Positions 30,632 through 39,782 of a stretch of DNA of 64,000 bases are shown here, piece after piece. Every line of letters begins with the position of its first letter. Within the stretch, counting starts at the first letter, position 1. The position numbers and the translations under genes were made by a program. The stretch is from assembly GCF_013426975.1 (NCBI RefSeq), contig NZ_JACCPY010000020.1, forward strand, positions 1 to 64,000, given 5' to 3'. The DNA comes from Sphaerotilus sulfidivorans (lineage in GTDB: Bacteria; Pseudomonadota; Gammaproteobacteria; Burkholderiales; Burkholderiaceae_C). Under the pieces are notes generated by a model. That model had not been told where the DNA came from. It saw only the letters and a program-made list of their open reading frames with translations, and made no database searches.

Positions 30632-31945
30632 TCAGCGCGGGCGGCGGTCGAACACCCGCCGGGCCTTGCCGACCAGCGTGCGCTCGAGCGAATCGCTGGG
30701 CAGCACCTCGACCCGGGTCGAGATGCCCACCAGCGTCTTGATGCGCTGCGTCACCCAGTCGGCCGCGGCGCGGGCATCGGCCGGCGACAGCGCCAGCCCC
30801 GGCTGGCTCTCGCAGCACACCCGCACCTCGTCGAGGTGGCCGTCGCGCCCGACATGGATCTGGTACTGGCCGGAGAGCTGCGCATGCGCCAGCACGATCT
30901 CCTCGATCTGGGTCGGGAAGACATTGACGCCGCGGATGATCAGCATGTCGTCGCTGCGGCCGACGATCTTGCCGATGCGCCGGAAGGCGCGCGAGGTCGG
31001 CGGCAGCAGCCGGGTGAGGTCGCGGGTGCGGTAGCGGATCACCGGCAGCGCCTCCTTGGTCAGCGTGGTGAAGACCAGCTCGCCTTCCGATCCGTCGGGC
31101 AGCACCTCGCCGGTCTCCGGGTCGATGATCTCGGGGTAGAAATGGTCCTCCCAGATCACCGGGCCGTCCTTGCTCTCGACGCATTCGCTGGCCACGCCCG
31201 GGCCCATCACCTCCGACAGGCCGTAGATGTCGACCGCGTCGATCGCGGCTTTCTCCTCGATCTCGCGGCGCATCGCCTCGGTCCAGGGCTCGGCGCCGAA
31301 GATGCCGACCTTCACCGACATCTCGCGCGGGTCCAGCCCCTGGCGCGCGAACTCCTCGACGATCACCTGCATGTAGCTCGGCGTGACCATGATGAGGTCG
31401 GGCTGGAAGTCGCGGATCAGCTGCACCTGCTTCTCGGTCTGGCCGCCCGACATCGGGATCACGGTGCAGCCCAGGCGCTCGGCGCCGTAGTGCGCCCCGA
31501 GGCCGCCGGTGAACAGGCCGTAGCCGTAGGCGATGTGCACGATGTCGCCGGCACGGCCTCCGGCGGCGCGGATCGAGCGCGCCACCAGATCGGCCCAGCG
31601 GTCGATGTCGCCGGCGGTGTAGCCGACCACGGTGGGCTTGCCGGTGGTGCCCGACGAGGCATGGATGCGCGCCACCTGCGTGCGCGGCACCGCGAACAGC
31701 CCGAAGGGATAGTTGTCGCGCAGATCCTTCTTGGTGGTGAACGGAAACTTCGCCAGGTCGGCGAGCGTCTTCAGGTCGTCCGGATGCACGCCGCGCGCGT
31801 CGAACGCCTGGCGGTAGTGCGGCACGTTGTCGTAGGCATGGCGCAGCGTCTGGCGCAGGCGCTGGAGCTGCAGCGCGGCGATCTCGTCGCGGCTGGCGGT
31901 CTCGATCGGCTCCAGGTCGCCGGGGGCGGGTTGGCGCACGGGCAT
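30632..31945 (-). CDS. paaK: Phenylacetate-CoA ligase
   Basis: PaaK activates phenylacetate to phenylacetyl-CoA with ATP. The 437-residue product has the AMP-binding motif [16 protein letters not shown] (P-loop-like), [29 protein letters not shown], and a C-terminal hinge and lysine region ([20 protein letters not shown]). The start at 31945 is preferred because AGGAG lies 10 bases before it. A GTG at 31963 would bury that site. It lies 18 bases after paaI. Confidence 0.95.
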   Translation of the reverse strand: MPVRQPAPGDLEPIETASRDEIAALQLQRLRQTLRHAYDNVPHYRQAFDARGVHPDDLKTLADLAKFPFTTKKDLRDNYPFGLFAVPRTQVARIHASSGTTGKPTVVGYTAGDIDRWADLVARSIRAAGGRAGDIVHIAYGYGLFTGGLGAHYGAERLGCTVIPMSGGQTEKQVQLIRDFQPDLIMVTPSYMQVIVEEFARQGLDPREMSVKVGIFGAEPWTEAMRREIEEKAAIDAVDIYGLSEVMGPGVASECVESKDGPVIWEDHFYPEIIDPETGEVLPDGSEGELVFTTLTKEALPVIRYRTRDLTRLLPPTSRAFRRIGKIVGRSDDMLIIRGVNVFPTQIEEIVLAHAQLSGQYQIHVGRDGHLDEVRVCCESQPGLALSPADARAAADWVTQRIKTLVGISTRVEVLPSDSLERTLVGKARRVFDRRPR

Positions 31946-31963
31946 GGGGCGAAATCTCCTCAC

Positions 31964-32413
31964 TCAGACGGCGGGCGGCACGGTCGGCCGGCCCTTCATG
32001 CGGTAGGAGCGCCCGCGGAAGACCGCGATGCGCTCGCCGCGCTGGTTGGTGACAGTCACGTCGTACACGCCGGTGCGCCCGGCCAGCGAGACTTCCTCGG
32101 CCGCAGCGGTGAGCCGGTCGCCCTCGCGGCCCGGCGCCAGGAAATCCACCGACAGGCCGGAGGCCACCGTCAGCTCGTTGTACGCGTTGCAGGCATAGGC
32201 GAAGGCCGAGTCCGCCAGCGTGGCGATCAGCCCGCCGTGGCAGATGCCGAAGCCGTTGAGCATGTCGGGGCGCACCGTCATCGTCATCACCGCGCGGCCC
32301 GGCGCGATCGACGCCACTGCGATGCCCAGCGCCTGGCAGGCGCGGTCCTCGCGCATCATCGCGACGGCCACATGGTCGGCGGTGGCCTGGGGGTTCATGT
32401 CGTGTCCGTTCAT
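31964..32413 (-). CDS. paaI: Hydroxyphenylacetyl-CoA thioesterase PaaI
   Basis: PaaI is a hot-dog-fold thioesterase that rescues CoA from dead-end ring-hydroxylated phenylacetyl-CoAs. The 149-residue product has the family marks [20 protein letters not shown] with the catalytic Asp, [20 protein letters not shown], and [13 protein letters not shown]. An ATG at 32398 is another possible start. It lies 9 bases after paaG. Confidence 0.92.
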   Translation of the reverse strand: MNGHDMNPQATADHVAVAMMREDRACQALGIAVASIAPGRAVMTMTVRPDMLNGFGICHGGLIATLADSAFAYACNAYNELTVASGLSVDFLAPGREGDRLTAAAEEVSLAGRTGVYDVTVTNQRGERIAVFRGRSYRMKGRPTVPPAV

Positions 32414-32422
32414 GGCGCTCGC

Positions 32423-33277
32423 TCAGCGGTCGGAAAAGCTCGGCGCGCGCCGGGCCATGAAGGCGGCCACGCCTTCCTGATAGTCGTGCGCGAAGCCCAG
32501 CTCGCGCTGCAGCGCCTGCTCGTGGTCGAGCGCGCCGGCCAGGTCGGTCTGCTGCGCGGCATCCAGCGCGCGGCGGGTCTCGACCAGCGCACGCGTCGGC
32601 ATCGCGGCCAGCCGCGCGGCCAGCGTGCCGACCTCGCCCGCCAGCTCGGCATCATCCACGCAGCGCCAGATCAGGCCGATGCGCTCGGCCTCCACGGCGG
32701 GCAGGCGGTCCCCCAGCATCGCCAGGCCCAGCGCCCGCGCCCGGCCGACCGCGCGCGGCAGCAGCCAGGTGCCGCCGCAGTCCGGCACCAGGCCGATCTT
32801 CGAGAAAGCCTGGATGAAGCTGGCCGAGTGCGCCGCCACCACCAGATCGCAGGCCAGCGCCAGATTGGCGCCCGCGCCGGCGGCCACGCCGTTGACCGCC
32901 GCGATCACCGGCACCGGCATCGAGCGCAGCCGCAGCAGCATCGGCCGGTAGAAATGCGCCAGCAGATGACCGATGTCCTTCGGCGCGGCGCCGCTGGCGC
33001 GCGCGGCCTCGTCCGGCGGCGAGATCGCCGGATCGGCCAGATCCTGCCCGGCGCAGAAGGCCCGGCCCGCGCCGGTCAGCACCACGCAGCGCACGCTGCG
33101 GTCCTCGGCCGCCGCGTCCAGCGCCAGGAAGAGCGCGCGCAGCAGCTCGGTGGTCAGGCTGTTGAGCACCGCCGGGCGGTCCAGCGTCAGCGTCAGCACC
33201 GCGCCGGCGCGCTCCAGGCGCAGCGGAGATTCAGGGGCCGCAGAGGGTTCGGAGGGTTCGGGCGTCACGTCAGGCAT
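32423..33277 (-). CDS. paaG: 1,2-epoxyphenylacetyl-CoA isomerase PaaG
   Basis: PaaG converts the ring epoxide to oxepin-CoA. The 284-residue crotonase-fold product has the two oxyanion regions ([10 protein letters not shown] and [20 protein letters not shown]) and a Lys/Asp region in [20 protein letters not shown]. The first 18 residues are acidic/proline-rich and variable. It is the first gene after the mapped promoter and TetR-type operator. A CAGGAG ribosome site precedes it. Confidence 0.92.
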   Translation of the reverse strand: MPDVTPEPSEPSAAPESPLRLERAGAVLTLTLDRPAVLNSLTTELLRALFLALDAAAEDRSVRCVVLTGAGRAFCAGQDLADPAISPPDEAARASGAAPKDIGHLLAHFYRPMLLRLRSMPVPVIAAVNGVAAGAGANLALACDLVVAAHSASFIQAFSKIGLVPDCGGTWLLPRAVGRARALGLAMLGDRLPAVEAERIGLIWRCVDDAELAGEVGTLAARLAAMPTRALVETRRALDAAQQTDLAGALDHEQALQRELGFAHDYQEGVAAFMARRAPSFSDR

Positions 33278-33306
33278 CAGGGTGTCTCCTGGGGTCTCGT
33301 CAATTG

Positions 33307-33320
33307 ACCGACCGTTCGGT
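33307..33320. promoter_or_regulatory. TetR-type (PaaR-like) operator before paaG
   Basis: ACCGACCGTTCGGT is a quasi-palindrome with ACCGA/TCGGT arms. It lies immediately downstream of the -10 box of the paaG promoter, so a bound repressor would cover the transcription start. The same site lies 48 bases before paaY on the other strand, so it could control both genes. Confidence 0.75.
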
Positions 33321-33322
33321 AG

Positions 33323-33352
33323 ATATTAGGCTCCCAGCTTGATCCCGGACAA
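33323..33352 (-). promoter_or_regulatory. Promoter of the paaG operon
   Basis: On the minus strand TTGTCC (33352..33347) and TAATAT (33328..33323) are separated by 18 bases, a good sigma-70 pair. It directs transcription into paaG across the operator. Confidence 0.65.
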
Positions 33353-33367
33353 TCAAGGAGAACCCCG

Positions 33368-33970
33368 ATGCCCTGCTACAGCCTCGAAGGCGTCATCCCG
33401 GTCGTGCATCCGAGCGCGCATGTGCATCCGACCGCGGTGCTGATCGGCGACGTGCATGTCGGCCCGGACTGCTATGTGGGCCCGTGCGCGAGCCTGCGCG
33501 GCGACTTCGGCCGCATCGTGCTGGAGGAAGGCGCCAATCTGCAGGACACCTGCGTGGTGCACGGCTTTCCCGAGCAGGTCACGCTGATCGAGCGCAACGG
33601 CCACATCGGCCACGGTGCGGTGCTGCACGGCTGCACCGTGCGCCGCGACGCGCTGGTTGGCATGAACGCGGTGGTGATGGACGAGGCGGAGATCGGCGCG
33701 GAGGCGATCGTCGCGGCCTGCGCCTTCGTGCCGGCGGGCGCACGGGTGGCGCCGCGCACGCTGGTGGCGGGCACGCCCGCGAAGCGGATGCGCGAACTCA
33801 GCGAGGCCGAGGTGGCCTGGAAGCTCGAGGGCACGCGCACCTACCACGACCTGACCCGGCGCTGCCTGGCCACGCTGGTCGAGGTGCAGCCGCTGGCCGA
33901 GGCCGAGGCGGTGCGCCCGGTGCTGCAGGCGCCGCAGGTGAAGTCGCTGATCGCGACGCGGCGGGGGTAG
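33368..33970 (+). CDS. paaY: PaaY, left-handed beta-helix protein (gamma-carbonic-anhydrase/thioesterase family)
   Basis: PaaY proteins assist phenylacetate breakdown, acting on dead-end CoA esters in studied bacteria. The 200-residue product is a hexapeptide-repeat protein: [20 protein letters not shown], then [30 protein letters not shown] and [12 protein letters not shown], with the histidines of the metal site. Similarity to the family extends to the C-terminal helix ([14 protein letters not shown]). An AAGGAG site precedes the ATG. It is divergent from paaG and shares its control region. Confidence 0.9.
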   Translation: MPCYSLEGVIPVVHPSAHVHPTAVLIGDVHVGPDCYVGPCASLRGDFGRIVLEEGANLQDTCVVHGFPEQVTLIERNGHIGHGAVLHGCTVRRDALVGMNAVVMDEAEIGAEAIVAACAFVPAGARVAPRTLVAGTPAKRMRELSEAEVAWKLEGTRTYHDLTRRCLATLVEVQPLAEAEAVRPVLQAPQVKSLIATRRG

Positions 33971-33995
33971 GTCCTCGCCTGCGCGAGGATGACGG
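33971..33995. repeat. REP-like palindrome after paaY
   Basis: TCCTCGCCTGCGCGAGGATG followed by ACGG is a short hairpin with the same GATGACGG tail as the repeats at 41259-41280. It lies between the convergent paaY and ldcA genes. Confidence 0.5.
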
Positions 33996-33997
33996 CG

Positions 33998-34021
33998 TCA
34001 CGGTGTCACGGTGTCACGGTG

Positions 34022-34024
<3 letters not shown>
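33998..34024. repeat. 8-bp tandem repeat, about 3.4 copies
   Basis: TCACGGTG is repeated at 33998-34005, 34006-34013 and 34014-34021, with a further TCA that is the ldcA stop codon (34024..34022). It is noncoding apart from that stop. Confidence 0.9.
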
Positions 34025-35007
<983 letters not shown>

Positions 35008-35011
<4 letters not shown>

Positions 35012-35661
35012 CGCTTGAATCCCGGTTGGTTCAGATCACTGAGATCACTCAGATCGTTCAGATCGCTCAGGCCGGCCAGCTGGGCGGCATCGAGTTCGAG
35101 CGCCTCGCCGGCCGGGATGGCGGGCAGCTCGGCCGCCGGCGCCTGCAGGCCGGCCAGCGCCTCGCGCTCGCGCTGGCGCTGCGCCTTCTGCTCGGCGCGG
35201 CGCCGGGCGAAGAACTCGCGCAGCAGATCGCCGCAGGGCTCGGCCAGCAGCCCGCCCTGCACCGTGGTGTGGTGATTGAGCTGCGGCTGGGCGAACAGGT
35301 CGACCACCGAGCCGGCCGAGCCGGTCTTCGGGTCCCAGGCACCGAACACCACCCGCTTGAAGCGCGCGTGCATCAGCGCCATCGCGCACATCGCGCAGGG
35401 CTCCAGCGTCACGAACAGCTCGCAGTCGGGCAGGCGGTAGTTCTCGAGCAGCTCGGCGGCATGGCGCAGCGCCACCATCTCGGCATGCGCCGTCGGGTCG
35501 TGGGTAGTGATCGGGCGGTTGTAGCCGGTGGCGATGAGCTGGCCGTCGCGCAGGATCACCGCGCCGACCGGCACCTCGCCGACCAGCGCGGCATTGAGGG
35601 CCTGGTCGAGCGCCAGGCGCATCGCGCGCTCGTCGGCGGGCGTGAAGAGGGAATCGGACAT
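35008..35661 (-). CDS. tadA: tRNA-specific adenosine deaminase TadA with a repetitive C-terminal tail
   Basis: TadA converts A34 to inosine in tRNA-Arg(ACG). The 217-residue product has the deaminase zinc motifs THDPTAHAEMVALRHAAE (His59, Glu61) and VTLEPCAMCAMALMHARFKR (Cys89, Cys92), and the family GGLLAEPCGDLLREFFARRR end. E. coli TadA is about 167 residues. The extra 50 here are a charged stretch followed by LSDLNDLSDLSDLN, made by a 9-bp repeat. The stop overlaps the ldcA start. Confidence 0.94.
35031..35066. repeat. 9-bp tandem repeat in the 3' end of tadA
   Basis: Four units of the form TCAGATCNN (35031, 35040, 35049, 35058; the second starts TGAG) encode Leu-Ser/Asn-Asp triplets on the minus strand. 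Changes in copy number would keep the reading frame. Confidence 0.85.
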
Positions 35662-35715
35662 GCGCCGATCATAAGGAAGCCCGGCCTGGCCCGTTTCGGA
35701 TCACAGGGGATGGCT

Positions 35716-36420
35716 TCAGGCGATCGCGCCCTCGCTGAAGCGGTAGCCGATGCCGCGCACCGTGCGGATCAGCTCGCCTGCATCGGCCTCGCCCAGCTCG
35801 CGGCGCAGCCGGCGGATGTTCTGGTCGACGGTGCGCAGATCGACCGCCGCACCCTCGCCCCAGACCTGGCTGCGCAGCATCTCGCGGGTCAGCACCCGGC
35901 CAGGCTGCTCGACCAGACAGCGCAGCAGCCGCAGCTCCACCGGCGACAGGTCAAGCTCGACCCGCCGGCCCTGGCGCCGCACGGTGATCAGGTGGCGGTC
36001 CAGATCGATCTCGAGCCCCCCCTGCCGGCTCAGGTCGGGCGAATCATCGCGGTCCGGCAGGCCCTGCAGCCGCTCGACCAGATCACGGGGCGCATAGGGC
36101 TTGTGCAGGCACAGCGCGACCCGGGGCACCCGGCTGCAGCAGGCCGGCGAGCCCGACAGCACCACGATGCGCACCGTCTCCGACAGGCGGGCGCAGAAGG
36201 CCAGATCGGCGCATTCGGGCGCATCGGGATCGATCAGCAGCACATCGGGCAGCACCTCGCCGGCCAGGCGGCAGGCCTCGGCCGAGGTGGCGGCGGTGAC
36301 CGCAAAGAAGCCGGCCTCGCGCAGATGCAGCGCCAGCAGCTCGCGGATCACCGGGTCGGCCACGACGGTCAGCACGGTACGGCGGACGGCTCCGGCAGCG
36401 GATCGGGCGACATCGGACAT
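35716..36420 (-). CDS. OmpR/PhoB-family response regulator
   Basis: It is a two-component transcription factor. From 36420 (MSDVARSAAG) it has 234 residues. The receiver domain is at about 15-125, with Asp in VLLIDPDAPE as phosphoacceptor, Ser in VVLSGSPACC and Lys in LHKPYAPRDL. A winged-helix output domain (about 140-232) contains LSPVELRLLRCLVEQPGRVL and VDQNIRRLRRELGE followed by IRTVRGIGYRF. The acidic pocket has a single Asp (VVADP) instead of the usual pair. No histidine kinase gene is adjacent, so it is an orphan here. Confidence 0.88.
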   Translation of the reverse strand: MSDVARSAAGAVRRTVLTVVADPVIRELLALHLREAGFFAVTAATSAEACRLAGEVLPDVLLIDPDAPECADLAFCARLSETVRIVVLSGSPACCSRVPRVALCLHKPYAPRDLVERLQGLPDRDDSPDLSRQGGLEIDLDRHLITVRRQGRRVELDLSPVELRLLRCLVEQPGRVLTREMLRSQVWGEGAAVDLRTVDQNIRRLRRELGEADAGELIRTVRGIGYRFSEGAIA

Positions 36421-36512
36421 GGCAGACGGACTCCGGCGAATGTGAAACAGGATCTGACCCGCGATGCTGTCGCCCTCCCGTGACAACCGTTTGACAATGG
36501 ATTTGACGGAGC

Positions 36513-37202
36513 TCAGTCGATCATGACGGTCCAGTCGGCGCGCTCGCGGGTGGCGGCGATGCGCCGGGCATTGGGCTCGTCGGTCGACTCGGCCCAGGCC
36601 TCGGCCTCGGCGGGAGTGCGGCCGAAGCGGACATGGCGCTCGACCAGCCGGCGCCGGCGCAGCGCGTCGTCGACGCCGACATACCAGGACGCGTCCAGCA
36701 GCCCGCGCACCGGCGCCCAGCCATGCTCGTCCAGCAGCAGATAGTTGCCCTCGGTGATGACCAGGCGCACGGTGTCGGGCACGCCGATCGCGCCGGCCAC
36801 CGGCTCCTCGATCTCGCGGCGGAAGACCGGCGCGTAGACCGTCTCGCCCGCGACCGGCGCCCGCAGCCGGCGCAGCAGCGCCACGAAGCCCGCGCTGTCG
36901 AAGGTGTCGGGCGCGCCCTTGCGCGCGGCGCGGCCCAGGCGCTCGAGTTCGGCCTGCGCCAGATGGAAGCCGTCCATCGGCACCAGGCAGGCCAGGCCGG
37001 GCTGCAGGCGCTCGCAGTGCTGCAGCAGCGCCTCGGCCAGCGTCGACTTGCCGGCGCCCGGCGCCCCGACCAGGCCGAGCACCCGCCGCCCGCCGGTGCC
37101 GGCCGCGCCGGCCGGACAGGACAGCAGCGCCTCGAGCCGCTCGAGGGCGCCTGCAGGCAGGGCGGGAGACGGCACGCCGGAAGACGGGCAGAGAGAAGAC
37201 AT
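36513..37202 (-). CDS. Nucleoside/nucleotide kinase family protein (uridine kinase/phosphoribulokinase-like)
   Basis: This is a P-loop small-molecule kinase of unknown substrate. The 229-residue product has Walker A GAPGAGKST at 46-54, VPMDGFHLAQAELERLG, VYAPVFRREIEEPVAGAI and ITEGNYLLLDE, the pattern of PanK/uridine-kinase-like proteins often found near sugar transporters. The start at 37202 has GGAG about 7 bases upstream; the longer open frame is ignored. It is divergent from puuB, and the 192-base gap between them holds no site I can name. Confidence 0.8.
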   Translation of the reverse strand: MSSLCPSSGVPSPALPAGALERLEALLSCPAGAAGTGGRRVLGLVGAPGAGKSTLAEALLQHCERLQPGLACLVPMDGFHLAQAELERLGRAARKGAPDTFDSAGFVALLRRLRAPVAGETVYAPVFRREIEEPVAGAIGVPDTVRLVITEGNYLLLDEHGWAPVRGLLDASWYVGVDDALRRRRLVERHVRFGRTPAEAEAWAESTDEPNARRIAATRERADWTVMID

Positions 37203-37394
37203 GGGCAAGCTCCGTGCGATCGAAACGGTCAGGAAAATGGTCAGGGAATCAGGGAGGCGATTGTTCCACTGCGCGCATGAGTGCGCGACCGGACGGGATC
37301 GATTCCAGGTCGTGACAGGCTTCACGCGCCGCAGCGCCTGCAGCACAATCAGTGCGAACCCGGCAGCCGCCGGACAGGGAGAGACGACGCGCGC

Positions 37395-38726
37395 ATGCTG
37401 CTGCAGACCGACCGATCGCTGGCCCGCCATTCCTGGTACGCCGAGACGGCATCACGCCGACAGGACCACCGCGCGCTGCAAGGCGAGGTCCGCGCCGAGG
37501 TGGCGATCGTCGGCGGCGGCCTGGCCGGACTGTCGGCCGCGCTGGAGCTGGCGCAGCGTGGCCGGCAGGTGGTGCTGCTGGAGGCGCAGCAGCTCGGCTG
37601 GGCGGCGTCGGGGCGCAACGGCGGCCAGGCGCTGGGCGGTCTGGCCTGCGGCATGGACGAGATCGAGGCCCAGCTCGGCCTGGCCGATGCGCGCCGCCTG
37701 TGGGCGATGACGCTGGAGGCCCTGACGCTGATCCATGCCCGGCGTGACCGCTACCGCATCGCCTGCGACTGGCAGTCGGGCGCGCTGACGGTGGCCACCA
37801 GCGCGCGCAAGGCCGCCGCGCTGCGCCGCGATGCCGAGCGCATGGCCAGCGCCTACGATCATCCGACCCAGTGGCTGGACCGCGCGGCGCTGGGCCTGCA
37901 CATCCGCAGCCCGCGCTACCACGGCGGCTGCTACGACCGCCGCGGCGGCCATCTGCATCCGCTCAAGTACGCGCTCGGCCTGGCCGACGCCGCCTGGCGC
38001 GAGGGCGCGCGGCTGCATGAGCACAGCCCGGTGCAGCGCGTCGAGCGCCACCGCAGCGTCACGCTGCTGCGCACGCCGCAGGGCCAGGTGGTCGCCGACC
38101 AGGTGCTGCTGGCCGGCAATGTGCACCTGCCGGCGCTGGCCGGCGTCGGCGCGCTGCCGCCGGGCACCGGCGCGCGCATCATGCCGGTGGGCACCTATGT
38201 CGGCGTGACCGAGCCGCTCGATCCCAGCGAGATGGACGGTCTGCTGCCCACCCGCGCGGCGGTCTGCGACAGCAACTTCGTGCTCGACTATTTCCGCCCG
38301 ACCGCCGACCAGCGCCTTCTCTTCGGCGGCAAGGTCAGCTACAGCACGCTGACCCCGCCGAACCTGGCCGGCAGCCTGCAGGCGCGCCTCGCCCGGGTCT
38401 TCCCGCGTCTGGCCTGGCGGCCGCTGACCCATGTCTGGGGCGGATTCGTCGACATCACGATGAACCGTGCACCCGATTTCAGCCGCCTGCCCCCGGATGG
38501 GGCGGCCGGTGCACCGATCTATCTGCTGCAGGGCTTCTCGGGCCACGGTCTGGCGTTGTCCGGGCTGGCCGGCAAGCTGGTGGCCGAGGCGATCTGCGAG
38601 GACGCCAGCCGCTTCGACCTGTTCGCGCGGCTGCGGCACCGCCCCTTTCCCGGCGGCGAGCGCCTGCGCACCCCGACGCTGGTGCTGGGCATGCTGTGGC
38701 ACCGGCTGCGCGACCTCACCGGCTGA
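37395..38726 (+). CDS. puuB: Gamma-glutamylputrescine oxidoreductase
   Basis: PuuB oxidises gamma-glutamylputrescine to the aldehyde in putrescine catabolism. The 443-residue FAD-dependent product has the dinucleotide motif VAIVGGGLAGLSAALELAQR (about 37-56), GWAASGRNGGQALGG, CYDRRGGHLHPLKYALGLAD and a C-terminal GFSGHGLALSGLAGKLVAEA, matching the DAO family members of puu clusters. It opens the putrescine block; puuD follows after 157 bases. Confidence 0.88.
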   Translation: MLLQTDRSLARHSWYAETASRRQDHRALQGEVRAEVAIVGGGLAGLSAALELAQRGRQVVLLEAQQLGWAASGRNGGQALGGLACGMDEIEAQLGLADARRLWAMTLEALTLIHARRDRYRIACDWQSGALTVATSARKAAALRRDAERMASAYDHPTQWLDRAALGLHIRSPRYHGGCYDRRGGHLHPLKYALGLADAAWREGARLHEHSPVQRVERHRSVTLLRTPQGQVVADQVLLAGNVHLPALAGVGALPPGTGARIMPVGTYVGVTEPLDPSEMDGLLPTRAAVCDSNFVLDYFRPTADQRLLFGGKVSYSTLTPPNLAGSLQARLARVFPRLAWRPLTHVWGGFVDITMNRAPDFSRLPPDGAAGAPIYLLQGFSGHGLALSGLAGKLVAEAICEDASRFDLFARLRHRPFPGGERLRTPTLVLGMLWHRLRDLTG

Positions 38727-38783
38727 AGACCGCAGCCCGGCCATTGCCATCGGGGGAACCCGGTGGACGCACCCGATTGGTGC

Positions 38784-38799
38784 TGGCACACTCCATGCA
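38784..38799 (+). promoter_or_regulatory. Sigma-54 (-24/-12) promoter before puuD
   Basis: TGGCACACTCCATGCA matches the RpoN consensus TGGCACG-N4-TTGCW at 13 of its 15 counted positions region by region. The invariant GG and GC are at the right 10-base spacing. It would start transcription about 75 bases before puuD. Polyamine use as a nitrogen source fits RpoN control. Confidence 0.6.
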
Positions 38800-38883
38800 A
38801 CACCTCGGTGCCCCTTGTCCGACCCGCAGTGAGGTCAGTAAGCCCAGCGCCTCCAGGCCAATAACCTGGTCGCGGCAAGCCCA

Positions 38884-39684
38884 ATGAACAGCTCGATCCC
38901 GTCCCGCCGGCCCCCTGTGGTGCTGGTCCCGGCCTGCAACCGGATGCTCGGACAGCATCCCTTCCATGTCGCAGGCCAGAAATATGTCGATGCGGTGCGC
39001 CTGGCCGGCGCGCTGCCGCTGGTGGTGCCTTCCGCCTCGCGCGAGGAACTCGACGCCCTGCTCGACCTGGCCGATGGCGTGCTGCTGACCGGCTCGCCCT
39101 CCAATGTGCACCCGAGCCATTTCGGCCAGGCGGTGCATGACGACACCCTGCCGCTCGATCCGGCGCGCGACGACTGGACGCTGCCGCTGATCCCGAAGCT
39201 GGTCGCACGCGGCATGCCGCTGCTGGCGATCTGCCGCGGCTTCCAGGAGGTCAATGTCGCGCTCGGCGGCACGCTGCACCAGGCGGTGCAGGAAGTCGAC
39301 GGCCTGGCCGACCACCGCTCGCGCAGCGAGGATCCGGTCGAGGTGCAGTACGGTCCGGCCCATCCGGTCCACCTGGCGCCCGAGGGCCTGATGGCGCGCG
39401 CGCTGGGCACCCTGGGCCGACCGGCCGACATCGTCGTCAACAGCGTGCATGGCCAGGGCGTGAGCCGTCTGGCCGAGGGCCTGAACATCGAGGCCCGCGC
39501 GCCTGATGGCCTGGTCGAGGCCTTCTCGATCGGCGGCCACCCGCAGGGACCGGTCTTCCAGCTCGCGGTGCAGTGGCATCCCGAGTGGCAGGCCGCCTCC
39601 AACCCGGTGTCGATGGCGCTGCTGCGTGCCTTCGGTCTCGCCTGTCAGGACTACCGGGACCTGCACCGCCCACCCAGTCGCTGA
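38884..39684 (+). CDS. puuD: Gamma-glutamyl-gamma-aminobutyrate hydrolase
   Basis: PuuD releases GABA and glutamate at the end of the gamma-glutamylated putrescine pathway. The 266-residue class I glutamine-amidotransferase-fold product has the nucleophile Cys117 in LLAICRGFQEVNVALGG, His232 and Glu234 in AVQWHPEWQ, and the family start VVLVPACNRMLGQHPFHVAG. All three catalytic residues are present. It lies 98 bases before puuA. Confidence 0.92.
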   Translation: MNSSIPSRRPPVVLVPACNRMLGQHPFHVAGQKYVDAVRLAGALPLVVPSASREELDALLDLADGVLLTGSPSNVHPSHFGQAVHDDTLPLDPARDDWTLPLIPKLVARGMPLLAICRGFQEVNVALGGTLHQAVQEVDGLADHRSRSEDPVEVQYGPAHPVHLAPEGLMARALGTLGRPADIVVNSVHGQGVSRLAEGLNIEARAPDGLVEAFSIGGHPQGPVFQLAVQWHPEWQAASNPVSMALLRAFGLACQDYRDLHRPPSR

Positions 39685-39782
39685 GTCCGCGCGCCCTGCC
39701 CCGACCGAGCCCGATGCCGCATGCGAGCCACCCCTGGCGCGCCATGCCGGTGCGGCTCGCCTGCATGTGAACGAGACTCCCC

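Noticed and set aside
31946-31963. GTG start for paaK
   Set aside because: It would place the AGGAG ribosome site inside the coding region. The ATG at 31945 fits better.
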